64,000 nt of DNA from Clostridia bacterium (lineage in GTDB: Bacteria > Bacillota > Clostridia > TANB77 > CAG-508), in NCBI GenBank assembly GCA_900770415.1, contig CAAGKN010000004.1, positions 62,001 through 126,000 on the forward strand. Reading direction: 5' to 3'. Each line of letters starts with the position of its first letter. The first letter of the stretch is position 1. Position numbers and translations under genes: made by a program. Below are positions 1-10,006 of the stretch, one piece after another. The notes under the pieces were generated by a model. It searched no databases and was not told where the DNA came from. It saw only the letters and a list, made by a program, of their open reading frames with translations.

Positions 1-1
1 A

Positions 2-265
2 TCAAATCATATTACAATACAATGGAACATAGACTCTTTGGACTATAAAGGTCTTACAGCAGAACAAATGTGGGAAAGAATAGGACCTAAATTGCAAAAA
101 GGAAGTATAATACTTATGCATAATGGAACAGAAAATACAGCATTAAGCTTAGACACATTAATAAAAAACATAAAGGAAAAAGGATATGAAATAGTTACAG
201 TATCAGATTTAATTTATAAAGATAATTACACAATAGATAATAATGGAGTACAACATAAATTGTAA
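2..265 (+). CDS. Polysaccharide deacetylase family protein, C-terminal part (cut by window start)
   Basis: The open frame runs from the window edge to a TAA at 263-265, so only the last 87 residues are present. The visible part has W-N-I-D-S-L-D-Y-K, the GSIILMHNG strand with its conserved His, and a TLIKNIKEKGYEIVTVSDL ending. This matches the C-terminal strands of NodB-type polysaccharide deacetylases such as the PdaA/YlxY group, which remove acetyl groups from cell-wall sugars outside the membrane. The catalytic Asp-His-His triad would lie upstream and cannot be checked. The next gene starts 57 nt downstream. Confidence 0.72.
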   Translation, partial: SNHITIQWNIDSLDYKGLTAEQMWERIGPKLQKGSIILMHNGTENTALSLDTLIKNIKEKGYEIVTVSDLIYKDNYTIDNNGVQHKL

Positions 266-322
266 TAAATTAAAAATACAAGCATAAGATTAATTAATAA
301 AATTACAAAGGAGAGTGCTTGT

Positions 323-2962
323 ATGTGGCAAACAATAAGTATTAAAGGAACATCTGAAAGATTAAAAACAAATACTGTTAATGGGCTTACAAAAGAAGAG
401 GTAGAAGAAAGAATAAAAAAATATGGAGAAAACAAATTAACAGAAAAGAAAAAGGAAAGTATATTAGTAAAATTTCTAAAACAATTTAATGATTTTATGA
501 TAATTATACTAATAATTGCGGCTGTAATATCTGCTGTAATGTCAAAAGTAGAAGGTTCTAATGATTATTTAGATTCTATAATTATAATATTTATAGTTGT
601 CTTAAATGCAATAATGGGAGTTGTACAAGAAGCAAAAGCGGAAAAATCGTTAGATGCTTTAAAAAAGATGTCAGCACCAACTGCAAAAGTAAAGAGAGAT
701 GGAATAATACAGAGTATACCTAGCATAAATGTAGTTCCAGGTGATTTAATAATAATAGAAACAGGTTCGTATATTCCTGCAGATGCAAGACTTGTAAAAT
801 CATATAATTTAAAAGTAGAAGAGTCGGCGTTAACAGGAGAGACAGTACCTGTTTTAAAAGACGAACGAGCAATACTAAGTGAAAAAGCACCAATAGGAGA
901 TCTTATAAATATGGTATTTGGTGCAACTATTGCTGTGGCTCGGACATGCAGAAGCAATAGTAACACGGAACAGGAATGAATACAAAAGTAGGGAAAATAG
1001 CAAGTTTAATAATTTCTGATGAAGCACCAGAAACACCTTTACAAATAAAACTTCGGAGAAGTAGGAAAAAAACTAGGACTTGCTGCCCTTGCAATTTGCT
1101 TTTTAATATTTATAATAGGATTATTTAAGAGAATACCTGTAAACGAAATGTTTATGACTTCTATAGGACTTGCTGTAGCAGCAATACCAGAAGGATTACC
1201 AGCAATAGTAACAATAGTATTATCAATAGGCGTTACAAAAATGGCAAAACGAAATAGTATTATAAGAAAACTGCCAGCAGTAGAAACCTTGGGAAGCAGT
1301 ACAGTAATATGTTCAGATAAAACAGGAACCTTAACTCAAAATAAAATGAAAGTAGTAAAAGTAGAAGATATAACTACAAAAATTATAGAAGAAAATAAAA
1401 AGAATATACTAAGATTAGCATGTATGTGTACAGATTGTACAATTAATGAAAAAAATGTAGAAGGAGAGCCAACAGAAGTAGCAATAGTAAATGCTGCACT
1501 AGAGATTGGAGAAAATAAAAATGATATATATAAAATAGAAAAAAGAGTAAACGAAATACCATTTGACTCCGAAAGAAAACTAATGACAACAATACATAAA
1601 GTTGGAAATAGATATAGAATTATAACAAAAGGCGCACCAGATATATTAATTAAAAAATGCAAAAAGATATATAACAATGGAAAAATAGAAGATTTAACTA
1701 ATAACAACAAAGCTACTATATTAAATAAAAATGACAAAATGGCAAAAGAAGCACTAAGAGTAATTGCTGTGTCATATTTAGATATGGATATTTTGCCAAG
1801 CAAAATAGATAGTAATTTAGAAAACAATTTGATATTTGTTGGATTAATTGGAATGTATGATCCACCAAGAGAAGGAGTAAAAGAAGCTGTACGTAAATGC
1901 GAACAAGCAGGGATAAAAACAGTAATGATTACAGGAGACCATATTATTACAGCAAAAGCAATAGCAAAAGAATTAGGAATTTTAAAGCTTGGAGGAATAG
2001 CAATAACAGGTGAGGAATTAGATAAAATTTCACAAAAAGATTTAGAAAAAGAAATTATGAATTATTCTGTATTTGCAAGAGTTTCGCCAGAACATAAAGT
2101 AAGAATTGTAAAGGCATTTCAAAGTAAGCGGAAATGTTGTAGCAATGACAGGAGACCGGAGTAAATGATGCACCAGCCTTAAAAAATGCAGATATAGGGA
2201 TATCAATGGGAAAAGGTCGGAACAGATGTTGCAAAAAATGCGTCTGATATGATACTTGCAGATGATAATTTTGTAACAATAGTTGAAGCTGTAAAAACTG
2301 GAAGACACATATATGCAAATATAAAAAAGGCAATTCATTTTTTAATTGCTACAAACATAGGAGAAATAGTAGCAATATTTTTTGGACTTTTATTAGGACT
2401 AGAAACTCCATTATTAGCAATTCAATTATTATGGATTAATCTAGTTACAGATTCGTTTCCAGCAATAGCACTTGGAATGGAACCAGCAGAAAAAGATATA
2501 ATGAATAAAAAACCAAATGACAATAAAAAAAGCATTTTTGCAGATGGCTTATGGGAAAAAATATTTGTTGAAGGCCTTATGATAGGAATACTTACATTAT
2601 TTGCTTTTAGTTTAGGAAACAAACTGTATGGGCTAGAAGTGGGAAGAACAATGGCATTTATATCACTTAGCATGTTAGAACTAATACATAGTTTTAACGT
2701 AAGAAGTGAAGAATCATTAATTAAAGCTGGGCTATTTAAAAATAAGTATTTAATTGGAGCATTTTTAATAGGAACAATATTACAAGTAGGAGTAATAATA
2801 ATTCCTAAAATAGCAGGAATATTTGATGTGGTACCATTAAGTAGTAAACAATGGATATATACAGCTGTAATTTCAATATTACCATTGGTTATAGTAGAAA
2901 TGCAAAAGAAAATAAATACTATAAAAATAGGAAAACCAATTTATAGAACAATAGAGAGGTAA
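323..2962 (+). CDS. Ca2+-transporting P-type ATPase (type IIA), with six in-frame CGG +1 shift sites
   Basis: ATP-driven calcium export pump of the SERCA-like type IIA family. Read continuously it is 877 aa, normal for the family. Visible motifs: actuator TGET near residue 171, transmembrane-4 PEGLP near 288, phosphorylation site DKTGTLT with D331, nucleotide-binding KGAPD, hinge TGDGVNDAP near 607, and calcium-site motifs GE in TM5 and NLVTDSFPA in TM6. The start at 323 follows an AAAGGAGAG ribosome binding site. The frame is interrupted at CGG codons 941, 966, 1054, 2129, 2157 and 2218. Skipping the C of each restores one frame and the family glycines, including the invariant second Gly of TGDGVND. 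Conventional annotation would call it a pseudogene; the exact pattern argues for recoding instead. Confidence 0.9.
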
Positions 2963-2996
2963 ATTGAAATTTAAATTCGTATTTTTCAAAAAAACT

Positions 2997-3024
2997 TGCA
3001 AAATATAAAGTTATTATGTATAAT
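2997..3024 (+). promoter_or_regulatory. Possible sigma-A promoter upstream of rsmD
   Basis: TTGCAA and TATAAT are separated by 16 nt, in the AT-rich gap after the Ca2+ ATPase. A second candidate lies about 100 nt further down. The stretch between them is rich in TTACAAT-like repeats. Confidence 0.45.
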
Positions 3025-3098
3025 GTACTCGTATTATTGTAGAAATGTTACAATAATTACAATAATATTATTTATATGTTACAATTATGTTATTTCTA

Positions 3099-3126
3099 TT
3101 GACATATTGAGAAAATAAAATAAAAT
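3099..3126 (+). promoter_or_regulatory. Sigma-A promoter for rsmD
   Basis: TTGACA at 3099 and TAAAAT at 3121, spacer 16 nt, 30 nt upstream of the rsmD start. Confidence 0.6.
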
Positions 3127-3155
3127 ATAGATAATTGAAAAAAAGAGGTATACTT

Positions 3156-3713
3156 ATGCGTGTTATAAGTGGCACAGCAAGAGGCAAAAAATTAAATACA
3201 TTATCCGGACTAAATACAAGACCAACATTAGATAGAGTTAAAGAAGCTGTGTTTAGTATAATTCAGTTTGAACTAGAAGATAAAGAAGTTTTAGACTTGT
3301 TTTCTGGAAGTGGTGCATTAGCAATTGAAGCATTAAGTAGAGGTGCTAAAAGTGCAGTACTATGCGATAATTCTCGTGAAGCTATAAGAATTATTAGACA
3401 AAATATAGAAGAAACAAAGCTAGAAAGCAAAGTAGAAATAATAAATAAAGATTATGTAGACGCTTTAAAAAAATTAAGTAAACAAAATAGAAAATTTGAT
3501 ATAATATTTTTAGATCCACCATACAAATCTGATTTTGCAATAAAAGCAATTAAATATATTTTAGAAAATAGTATGATAACAGAAGATGGAACAATAATAT
3601 TTGAAACAGATGATAAAAATAAGGAACAAGAAATTTTAAAATATAAAGAAATGAGAATTTGTGACATAAGAAAATATGGAAGTGTGTATGTCATATTTAT
3701 TCGAAAGGGGTAA
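3156..3713 (+). CDS. rsmD: 16S rRNA (guanine966-N2)-methyltransferase RsmD
   Basis: SAM-dependent methyltransferase that modifies G966 of 16S rRNA. The 185-aa protein begins MRVISGTARGKKL, the signature start of RsmD, and this ATG has AAGAGGT six bases upstream, so it is preferred over the TTG at 3135. The SAM-binding loop is DLFSGSGALAIEALSRGA near residue 50, and the catalytic DPPY motif is near residue 120. The length is typical. A short coiled-coil gene follows 4 nt after the stop, so the two are probably cotranscribed. Confidence 0.93.
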   Translation: MRVISGTARGKKLNTLSGLNTRPTLDRVKEAVFSIIQFELEDKEVLDLFSGSGALAIEALSRGAKSAVLCDNSREAIRIIRQNIEETKLESKVEIINKDYVDALKKLSKQNRKFDIIFLDPPYKSDFAIKAIKYILENSMITEDGTIIFETDDKNKEQEILKYKEMRICDIRKYGSVYVIFIRKG

Positions 3714-3717
3714 AATC

Positions 3718-4176
3718 ATGGAAATTTTCACATTATTAGAAACATTAGAGGACATAATGGAAAGGAGTAAGAGCCTGCCATTCACAGAAAAAGGAATAGT
3801 AGACAAAGAAGAAGTACTAGAAATAATAAAGGAAATAAGACTAAAACTTCCAGATGAATTAAAGCAAGCTAAATGGGTAAAAGAAGAAAGAGCTCGTATT
3901 TTAGAAGAAGCTCAAAAAGAAGCAGATGGAATTGTAAAAGAGGCAGAAAACAGAATAATAGCAATGATAGATGAACATGAAATTACAAGAAAAGCTTATG
4001 AACAAAAAGCAGAAATAATTGAAACTGCAAATGAAATGTCAAGAGAAATATCAAAAGGAACAAAAGATTATGCAGATAGCATACTTGCAAATTTAGAATC
4101 TGCAATAAACAATGTTAGTGTAACTTTAAATGAAGCAATAAGAACAATAGAACAAAACAGAAAAGAGCTAAAATAA
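3718..4176 (+). CDS. Coiled-coil protein downstream of rsmD, function unknown
   Basis: A 152-aa protein without membrane segments. Residues 20-50 are a mixed helical region; residues 55-110 form a long Glu/Lys/Ala-rich helix (ARILEEAQKEADGIVKEAE) resembling the stator b-subunit or V-ATPase E-type coiled coil, and a second helix closes the protein. The start at 3718 has AAGGGG upstream and lies 4 nt after rsmD. Many clostridial genomes have a similar small ATPase-like coiled-coil protein after rsmD/coaD, but I cannot assign a function. A terminator-like structure follows. Confidence 0.7.
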   Translation: MEIFTLLETLEDIMERSKSLPFTEKGIVDKEEVLEIIKEIRLKLPDELKQAKWVKEERARILEEAQKEADGIVKEAENRIIAMIDEHEITRKAYEQKAEIIETANEMSREISKGTKDYADSILANLESAINNVSVTLNEAIRTIEQNRKELK

Positions 4177-4189
4177 GAGATTAATTAGG

Positions 4190-4257
4190 AAGTCAGAAAT
4201 TAAAATGGAAGTCAAAATTTTAAAATTTATAGATTTCCTATAATTTCTGGCTTTTTT
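4190..4257 (+). terminator. Probable intrinsic terminator after the rsmD pair
   Basis: Arms AAGTCAGAAATTA (4190-4202) and TAATTTCTGGCTT (4241-4253) pair over 13 bases with one G-T pair and run into TTTTTT. The loop is long (38 nt) and partly self-complementary. Confidence 0.6.
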
Positions 4258-4309
4258 AGACTCACAAACTATATGCGAATTGGTATTTGTTGGAGAGATT
4301 TCTGCGATG

Positions 4310-4345
4310 CATTGCGGGTCGCCGAGGACGTCGACCCATACAATG
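4310..4345. repeat. GC-rich hairpin (GGGTCG...CGACCC type)
   Basis: CATTG-C-GGGTCG pairs with CGACCC-ATA-CAATG around a 10-nt loop. There is no T-run, so it is not an obvious terminator. Base composition contrasts strongly with the surroundings. Related GGGTCG/CGACCC hairpins sit at 58778 and, imperfectly, at 45252. Confidence 0.6.
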
Positions 4346-4421
4346 TTTGCAATATATTTTAATTTTGAATATAATTATAAATTCCAATTTATAGAGAATC
4401 CAATTAATAAAAGGAGAAAAT

Positions 4422-6710
4422 ATGTCAAAAGGAAGAAGAAGTAAAAAGAAAAATAGAAAAACTTTAGATTTACAAGTAGTTTCACTAATAATTATAAGTA
4501 TTTTACTAGCAATATTAATATACACAAAAGCTGGATATATTGGAGAAACATTAAGTCCAATTCTAGGAGGAATAATGGGTTGGATAAAATATGTTATTCC
4601 AGTAGGAACTTTTGCAATTGCTATTTTTTTGGCATGCGATGAGGACAAAGATAACTTTATGAAAAAAATATTGCAATATGCAGTTTTTTTATTATGCATA
4701 ACAACTATTATCACTGTAATTCAAATTTCACAAGGAAAACTTAATATGGAAAGTGGATTTGAAAAAGCTGTGGAACAGGCATACGAAAATGGAAGCAATA
4801 ATATTGGTGGTGGAGCAGTAGGAGCAATTTGTGCAATAGGGTTAATAAGTTTGGTAGGAAAAATAGGAACAGTAATAATTGCAATAGGAATTGCAGTAAT
4901 AGATTCAATTTTCTTATTTGGAATAAAACCTGCTGAACTATTAAAAGAATATGTTGAAAATAGAAATGAGAAAAAACAAGAAGCAAAAGCACAAAGACTA
5001 GAACAAAGAAAATTAAAAGCAGATAAAGAAATAATTTCAAGGGAAAAAGAAGATAAAAAGAAAAAATTAAAAATAATGCCAGAAGACAATGCGGTAACAG
5101 AAGACCAAATAAATATAAAAATTGCAAGTAATAATAATGAGGAACAAACATCATTATTTAAAAAACAAGAAGAGATTAAAGAAGATAAATCAAAAGAAAT
5201 TTTAACATTAGAGCATGCATTAACTGTTGAGGATGAGAACTATGAATTCCCACCAGTAGAATTTTTAACACCAGGTAAAGCTACAACTAAAATGGGAAAG
5301 AAAGCTGTAACAGATACAGCAAATAAATTACAAAAGACATTATATAGCTTTGGAGTTTCAGCTAAAGTTGAAAACGTGTCTGTTGGACCAACAATAACAA
5401 GATATGAATTAAAACCAGCAGAAGGAGTTAGAGTTAGCAAAATAGCAAATTTAGCAGATGACATTGCACTTAGCCTTGCTGCAGAAACAATAAGAATTGA
5501 AGCACCAATCCCAGGTAAACAAGCAGTTGGAATAGAAATACCAAATAAAGAAAAAGAAGTAGTACATTTAAGAGATATTATAGATAGCAATGAATTTAAA
5601 AGTGCTAAATCAAAATTAGCATTTGCATTAGGCAAAAATGCAGCAGGAGAAGCAATTGTTACAGATATAGCAAAAATGCCACACGTTTTAATTGCAGGAA
5701 GTACAGGATCTGGAAAGAGTGTTTGTATAAATACATTAATTACAAGCATAATATATAAATCAAAACCAAGTGAAGTAAAACTTGTAATGGTTGATCCAAA
5801 AGTTGTTGAGCTTTCTGTATACAATGGAATACCACACCTATTAATACCGGTTGTAACAGACCCTAAAAAGGCTGCAGGAGCTCTTGCTTGGGCTGTTCAA
5901 GAGATGGTAAATAGATATCATTTGTTTGCAGAGAAGAATGTTAGAGATATAGCAGGATATAATGAAGCTCTAGAAAAAGAAGGAGCAGAAGGAAAGTTGC
6001 CACAAATAGTAATAATAATAGATGAGCTTGCAGACTTAATGATGGTAGCTAAAAATGATGTAGAAGATGCGATATGTAGATTAGCACAAATGGCAAGAGC
6101 AGCAGGAATGCACTTAGTAATAGCAACACAAAGACCATCTGTTGACGTAATTACAGGTATTATTAAAGCTAATATAGCAAGTAGAATTTCGTTTGCAGTA
6201 ACATCACAAGTAGATTCAAGAACTATTTTGGATTCTGCAGGAGCAGAAAAACTACTTGGAAAAGGAGATATGCTATTTTTCCCAACAGGAGTTTTAAAAC
6301 CAATAAGAATACAAGGAGCATTTGTTTCTGATGGAGAAGTAGAGAAAATAGTAAGCTTCTTAAAAGAAAATGGTGGCCCTACATATAGTGAAGATGTACT
6401 TGAAAAAATAGAAAGAGCAAATACTACAGATAAAGAATTAGATGAACAAGATGATGATGAAACAGATCCATTCTTAATGGAAGCAATAGACACAGTAGTA
6501 GATTTAGGACAGGCTTCAGCATCATTTATACAAAGAAGATTTAAAGTAGGGTATGCAAGAGCAGGAAGAATTATAGATCAAATGGAGGCAAGAGGAATAA
6601 TTTCTGGGTATGAGGGAAGTAAACCTAGACAGGTTTTAGTTTCAAAAGAGCAATGGCAAGAACTAAAAATGGCAAAACCTGTGGAAACAGAAACACAATC
6701 AGAAGAATAA
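4422..6710 (+). CDS. DNA translocase FtsK/SpoIIIE
   Basis: Membrane-anchored hexameric ATPase that pumps chromosomal DNA through the division or sporulation septum. The 762-aa protein has a basic N-terminus, about four hydrophobic membrane segments in residues 15-165, a charged linker (about 180-270), the alpha/beta motor with Walker A GSTGSGKS near 426 and Walker B IIIIDELADLMM near 530, and a C-terminal winged-helix gamma domain (about 690-750, FKVGYARAGRIIDQMEARGI) that reads DNA polarity signals. The ATG at 4422 follows AAAGGAGAA. FtsK and SpoIIIE cannot be told apart from sequence alone; only one copy is in this window. Confidence 0.93.
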   Translation: MSKGRRSKKKNRKTLDLQVVSLIIISILLAILIYTKAGYIGETLSPILGGIMGWIKYVIPVGTFAIAIFLACDEDKDNFMKKILQYAVFLLCITTIITVIQISQGKLNMESGFEKAVEQAYENGSNNIGGGAVGAICAIGLISLVGKIGTVIIAIGIAVIDSIFLFGIKPAELLKEYVENRNEKKQEAKAQRLEQRKLKADKEIISREKEDKKKKLKIMPEDNAVTEDQINIKIASNNNEEQTSLFKKQEEIKEDKSKEILTLEHALTVEDENYEFPPVEFLTPGKATTKMGKKAVTDTANKLQKTLYSFGVSAKVENVSVGPTITRYELKPAEGVRVSKIANLADDIALSLAAETIRIEAPIPGKQAVGIEIPNKEKEVVHLRDIIDSNEFKSAKSKLAFALGKNAAGEAIVTDIAKMPHVLIAGSTGSGKSVCINTLITSIIYKSKPSEVKLVMVDPKVVELSVYNGIPHLLIPVVTDPKKAAGALAWAVQEMVNRYHLFAEKNVRDIAGYNEALEKEGAEGKLPQIVIIIDELADLMMVAKNDVEDAICRLAQMARAAGMHLVIATQRPSVDVITGIIKANIASRISFAVTSQVDSRTILDSAGAEKLLGKGDMLFFPTGVLKPIRIQGAFVSDGEVEKIVSFLKENGGPTYSEDVLEKIERANTTDKELDEQDDDETDPFLMEAIDTVVDLGQASASFIQRRFKVGYARAGRIIDQMEARGIISGYEGSKPRQVLVSKEQWQELKMAKPVETETQSEE

Positions 6711-6738
6711 CTATTAACGAAAGAAGGGTGTAGATATC

Positions 6739-8289
6739 TTGGGAAGAGAAGAAATTTTTTCTAAATTAAATATAAAGGATTATAATAATGAACTAGAAAA
6801 AATATTAGAAAAAAAATCTTTTTCTGAAGGTACTAAAAATATCCTTCTTAATATTTTATATAAAATGGAAACATCTTATGATGACTATAACAAAGTAAAA
6901 GTGTATACAAATACTAAAAAAGATATGCTTGAAGAAATGCTAAAAATAATACAAGAAGATTGCAATGAAATAGAATTAGTAAAACCAAAATTAAATGAAG
7001 AAACAAAATTAGGAGACAAAAAATTTATTGTAGAAGATAATAAAATAATTTCATATCCTAATGAAAAAACAGTTTGCTATGGACTATATAATTTAGCAAA
7101 AAATAAGTTGGGAATAAAACCAAAATATAACTTTTTAAAAAGACCATTAGAAAAATTACTAAACAAAGGAAAAATAATAGATACAGAAGAGATAATAAGA
7201 GATTTTGATGGATGGTCTTGGAATGTTGTTGTAGATGAAATAGAGAACTATATATGTAATATTGTTTATCAAAATGTAAAAATATTAATTGGAAACGATT
7301 TTTTACAAGAACAAATAAATAGAAGCAAAGAACTAGATTTTATAGAAGAACTAGATTTAAGATTAAAATTAAATTATGGAGAAGAACTGGCTCAAAAGAT
7401 ATTGAATATCTTATATAAAATAAGTATTTTAGAAGAAATAAAAGCAGATAACAAAAAGCTAAAAGAATTTATAAAAATTGAAAAAATAATGAATAAGGAT
7501 TTAGAAAAAATAAGTAATAAGAAGCAATATTTACAAGATTTAGCAAACGAAAAGAAAAAAATAAATAGAGAAATTAAAAGAATAGATGAAATAATGAGCG
7601 ATACTCAAGCTTTAAGAAAAGAGTTTATGGAAGGAAATTTGAGAAGAGAAAAAAAAATATTTAGTCTTAGTGACTATACGGATTTATTACAAGATAGAAG
7701 AGAAAAACTATTTGCAAAACTAAAGAAATGTAGCAAATTAATGGAACCATTTACTTATGTTCAGATGAAACTAAAATTAGACGAAAATGTTAAACTTTTT
7801 AAGGAATTAAACTTAAATGAATATAATGAAAACCAAATATTTATGGAAATGGTAAACTTCCAAAAAATTTTTTTAAAAGCTTTTAATAAAACATTAAAAA
7901 AAATTGAAACAAAGAAAGATGTTTTAGAAAAAATATTTGTATTTAGATATTATAAACTAATACCAATAAATAAAGAAGATTTAATAAAAGATATAGGTGA
8001 ATTAAAAGCAGATATTAAAAAAACAGAAAAATATTTAATAACAAAAGCTTGCAATTTAAGGGCAATAAATATATTATGTAAGAATGTTGAGAAAAATTAT
8101 GAAATAATATCAAGTATATTTAATTACAGAATAATTGACCTAGAAGAAATCCTTTTAGAAATGAAAAAAAATAACGATAAATTTGTTTTAAAAGTATATG
8201 ATGATAATGCAATAGCGGGAATTCTACAATATGAAAATAACGAAGAAATTAATATTAAATTAAATAAAAAAATCAAATTATTTATATAA
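6739..8289 (+). CDS. Unrecognised 516-aa charged, helical protein
   Basis: I do not recognise the family. The start is TTG at 6739, eight bases after AAGAAGGGTG. The protein is Lys/Glu/Ile/Asn-rich with no membrane segment. Residues 1-110 look globular, about 235-300 form a long coiled coil (KKLKEFIKIEKIMNKDLEKISNKK region), and another helical stretch spans about 380-470. It lies 28 nt after ftsK and 13 nt before the beta-CASP nuclease gene, so all three may be cotranscribed. No catalytic motif is visible. It could be structural or lineage-specific. Confidence 0.7.
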   Translation: MGREEIFSKLNIKDYNNELEKILEKKSFSEGTKNILLNILYKMETSYDDYNKVKVYTNTKKDMLEEMLKIIQEDCNEIELVKPKLNEETKLGDKKFIVEDNKIISYPNEKTVCYGLYNLAKNKLGIKPKYNFLKRPLEKLLNKGKIIDTEEIIRDFDGWSWNVVVDEIENYICNIVYQNVKILIGNDFLQEQINRSKELDFIEELDLRLKLNYGEELAQKILNILYKISILEEIKADNKKLKEFIKIEKIMNKDLEKISNKKQYLQDLANEKKKINREIKRIDEIMSDTQALRKEFMEGNLRREKKIFSLSDYTDLLQDRREKLFAKLKKCSKLMEPFTYVQMKLKLDENVKLFKELNLNEYNENQIFMEMVNFQKIFLKAFNKTLKKIETKKDVLEKIFVFRYYKLIPINKEDLIKDIGELKADIKKTEKYLITKACNLRAINILCKNVEKNYEIISSIFNYRIIDLEEILLEMKKNNDKFVLKVYDDNAIAGILQYENNEEINIKLNKKIKLFI

Positions 8290-8302
8290 AGGAGAGAATT
8301 TT

Positions 8303-9946
8303 ATGAATATTACTTTTTTAGGAGCAACAAAAACTGTTACAGGTTCAAACTTTTTATTAGAAGGAGCAGGAAAAAGAATTTTAATTGACTGTGGACTTTA
8401 TCAAGGAAAAGCTGCAGAAGAAAGAGAAAACTATGAAGATTTTGCATATAATGTAAGCGATATAGACTATTTATTACTTACACATGCACATATAGACCAT
8501 TCTGGAAGAATTCCAAAATTATATGTAGAAGGCTATAGAAATCCAGTAATTGCAACAAAAGCAACATGTGATTTGTGTTCAATAATGCTTCCAGATAGTG
8601 GACATATACAAGAACAAGAAAATGAATGGCAAAATAGAAAAAGAAAAAGAAAAGGACTTCCAGAATTACCACCACTATATACAGCACAAGATGCAATAGA
8701 TTGTTTAAAAATATTTAAACCAGTAAAATATGATGAAATAATAGAATTGTCACCAGAAATACATGTTAGATTTAATGATGCAGGACACATGCTTGGTTCT
8801 AGTATTATAGAAATATGGGTAAATGAAAACGGAGAGGAAAAGAAAGTAGTATTTTCAGGAGACCTAGGAAATAGTGACATGCCACTTTTGGATTCTCCAA
8901 CAATGATAGAAACAGCAGATTACTTAGTTATGGAATCAACATATGGAGGAAGACTTCATATAAGAAATGATGAAAAAGCAGAATTATTCTTGAATATAGT
9001 AGCAGAAACATTAGATAAAGGTGGAAATGTTGTAATACCATCATTTGCAGTAGGAAGAACACAAGAAATTTTATATGAACTAAACAATTTAAAAGAATAT
9101 AGAACAGATAAGGAATTCTTAGAAAAATATGATAAATTAATGAAAGCACCAGTATATGTAGATAGCCCACTTGCAATATCTGCAACACAAATATTTAGAC
9201 AAAACACAGAATTATTTGATGAGGATGTAAGAAAACAAATAGAAAGCGGAGATAATCCATTAGAGTTCCCAGGATTACAATTTACACAAACAGCAGAAGA
9301 ATCAAAAGCACTAAATGAAAATACAACACCATCAATAATAATATCAGCTAGTGGTATGTGCGAAGTAGGAAGAATAAAGCATCACTTAAAACATAATTTA
9401 TGGAATCCAAACAGCACAATATTATTTGTTGGTTATCAAGCACCAGGAACACTAGGAGCAAAATTGGTTGCAGGAGAAAAGAAAGTAAAAATATTTGGAG
9501 AAGAAGTAGCTGTAAATGCTAGAATAGAGTACATAGAAGGATATTCAGGACACGCAGACCAAGAAGGACTTTTAAATTTTGTATATTCATTTATAACAAA
9601 ACCAAAACATATATTCCTAGTACATGGAGAACCAGAAGGGCAAAAGGTATTAAAAGAAAAATTACTAGAAACAACAGATATACCAGTAACAATACCAGAA
9701 TATGGAGAAGATTACAAACTAGACGATAAAATATCAGTAGAATCAAAAGTTAATATGTATGATAAACATAGATATTTAAGATTAGAAGTAATAGATAGAT
9801 TATCTACATTAAAAGAAGAATTAGAAGATATGAGCTCAATGATAAAAGATGACATATTCGATGAGGATAAAAAAGACGAAGAAATAATGGCAATAAACGA
9901 AAAGATAAAAGAATTAGAACAACAAATAGTAAAAACAATTTCGTAA
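8303..9946 (+). CDS. Beta-CASP metallo-beta-lactamase fold RNA nuclease
   Basis: A 547-aa member of the YSH1/CPSF-like beta-CASP family of zinc-dependent RNA nucleases. Visible: the metal-binding motif THAHIDHSG near residue 60, DAGHMLGSS near 155, GDLGN near 192, a beta-CASP segment with VIPSFAVGRTQEIL and SASGMCEVGRIKHHL, and the C-terminal GYSGHADQEGL and VHGEPEG motifs. A Glu/Lys-rich helical tail follows. RNA processing is the family role; the specific substrate is unknown. A second, more divergent member of the fold is at 61697. The start has GGAGAGAA upstream. Confidence 0.88.
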   Translation: MNITFLGATKTVTGSNFLLEGAGKRILIDCGLYQGKAAEERENYEDFAYNVSDIDYLLLTHAHIDHSGRIPKLYVEGYRNPVIATKATCDLCSIMLPDSGHIQEQENEWQNRKRKRKGLPELPPLYTAQDAIDCLKIFKPVKYDEIIELSPEIHVRFNDAGHMLGSSIIEIWVNENGEEKKVVFSGDLGNSDMPLLDSPTMIETADYLVMESTYGGRLHIRNDEKAELFLNIVAETLDKGGNVVIPSFAVGRTQEILYELNNLKEYRTDKEFLEKYDKLMKAPVYVDSPLAISATQIFRQNTELFDEDVRKQIESGDNPLEFPGLQFTQTAEESKALNENTTPSIIISASGMCEVGRIKHHLKHNLWNPNSTILFVGYQAPGTLGAKLVAGEKKVKIFGEEVAVNARIEYIEGYSGHADQEGLLNFVYSFITKPKHIFLVHGEPEGQKVLKEKLLETTDIPVTIPEYGEDYKLDDKISVESKVNMYDKHRYLRLEVIDRLSTLKEELEDMSSMIKDDIFDEDKKDEEIMAINEKIKELEQQIVKTIS

Positions 9947-9961
9947 TTACAATAAACGTAT

Positions 9962-9982
9962 GGGCAGGACCTGTGTCTGCCC
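9962..9982. repeat. Small GC-rich hairpin between nuclease and glucoamylase genes
   Basis: GGGCAG pairs with CTGCCC around a 9-nt loop in a 60-nt gap. No T-run follows, so termination is doubtful. Confidence 0.5.
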
Positions 9983-10006
9983 TGAATAATTTTGAAGGAG
10001 ATACAA

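Noticed and set aside
323..2962. Ca2+ ATPase as a decayed pseudogene with multiple frameshifts
   Set aside because: All six breaks are the same event (a C before a Gly codon, forming in-frame CGG), there are no internal stops after correction, and the same event occurs in essential genes.
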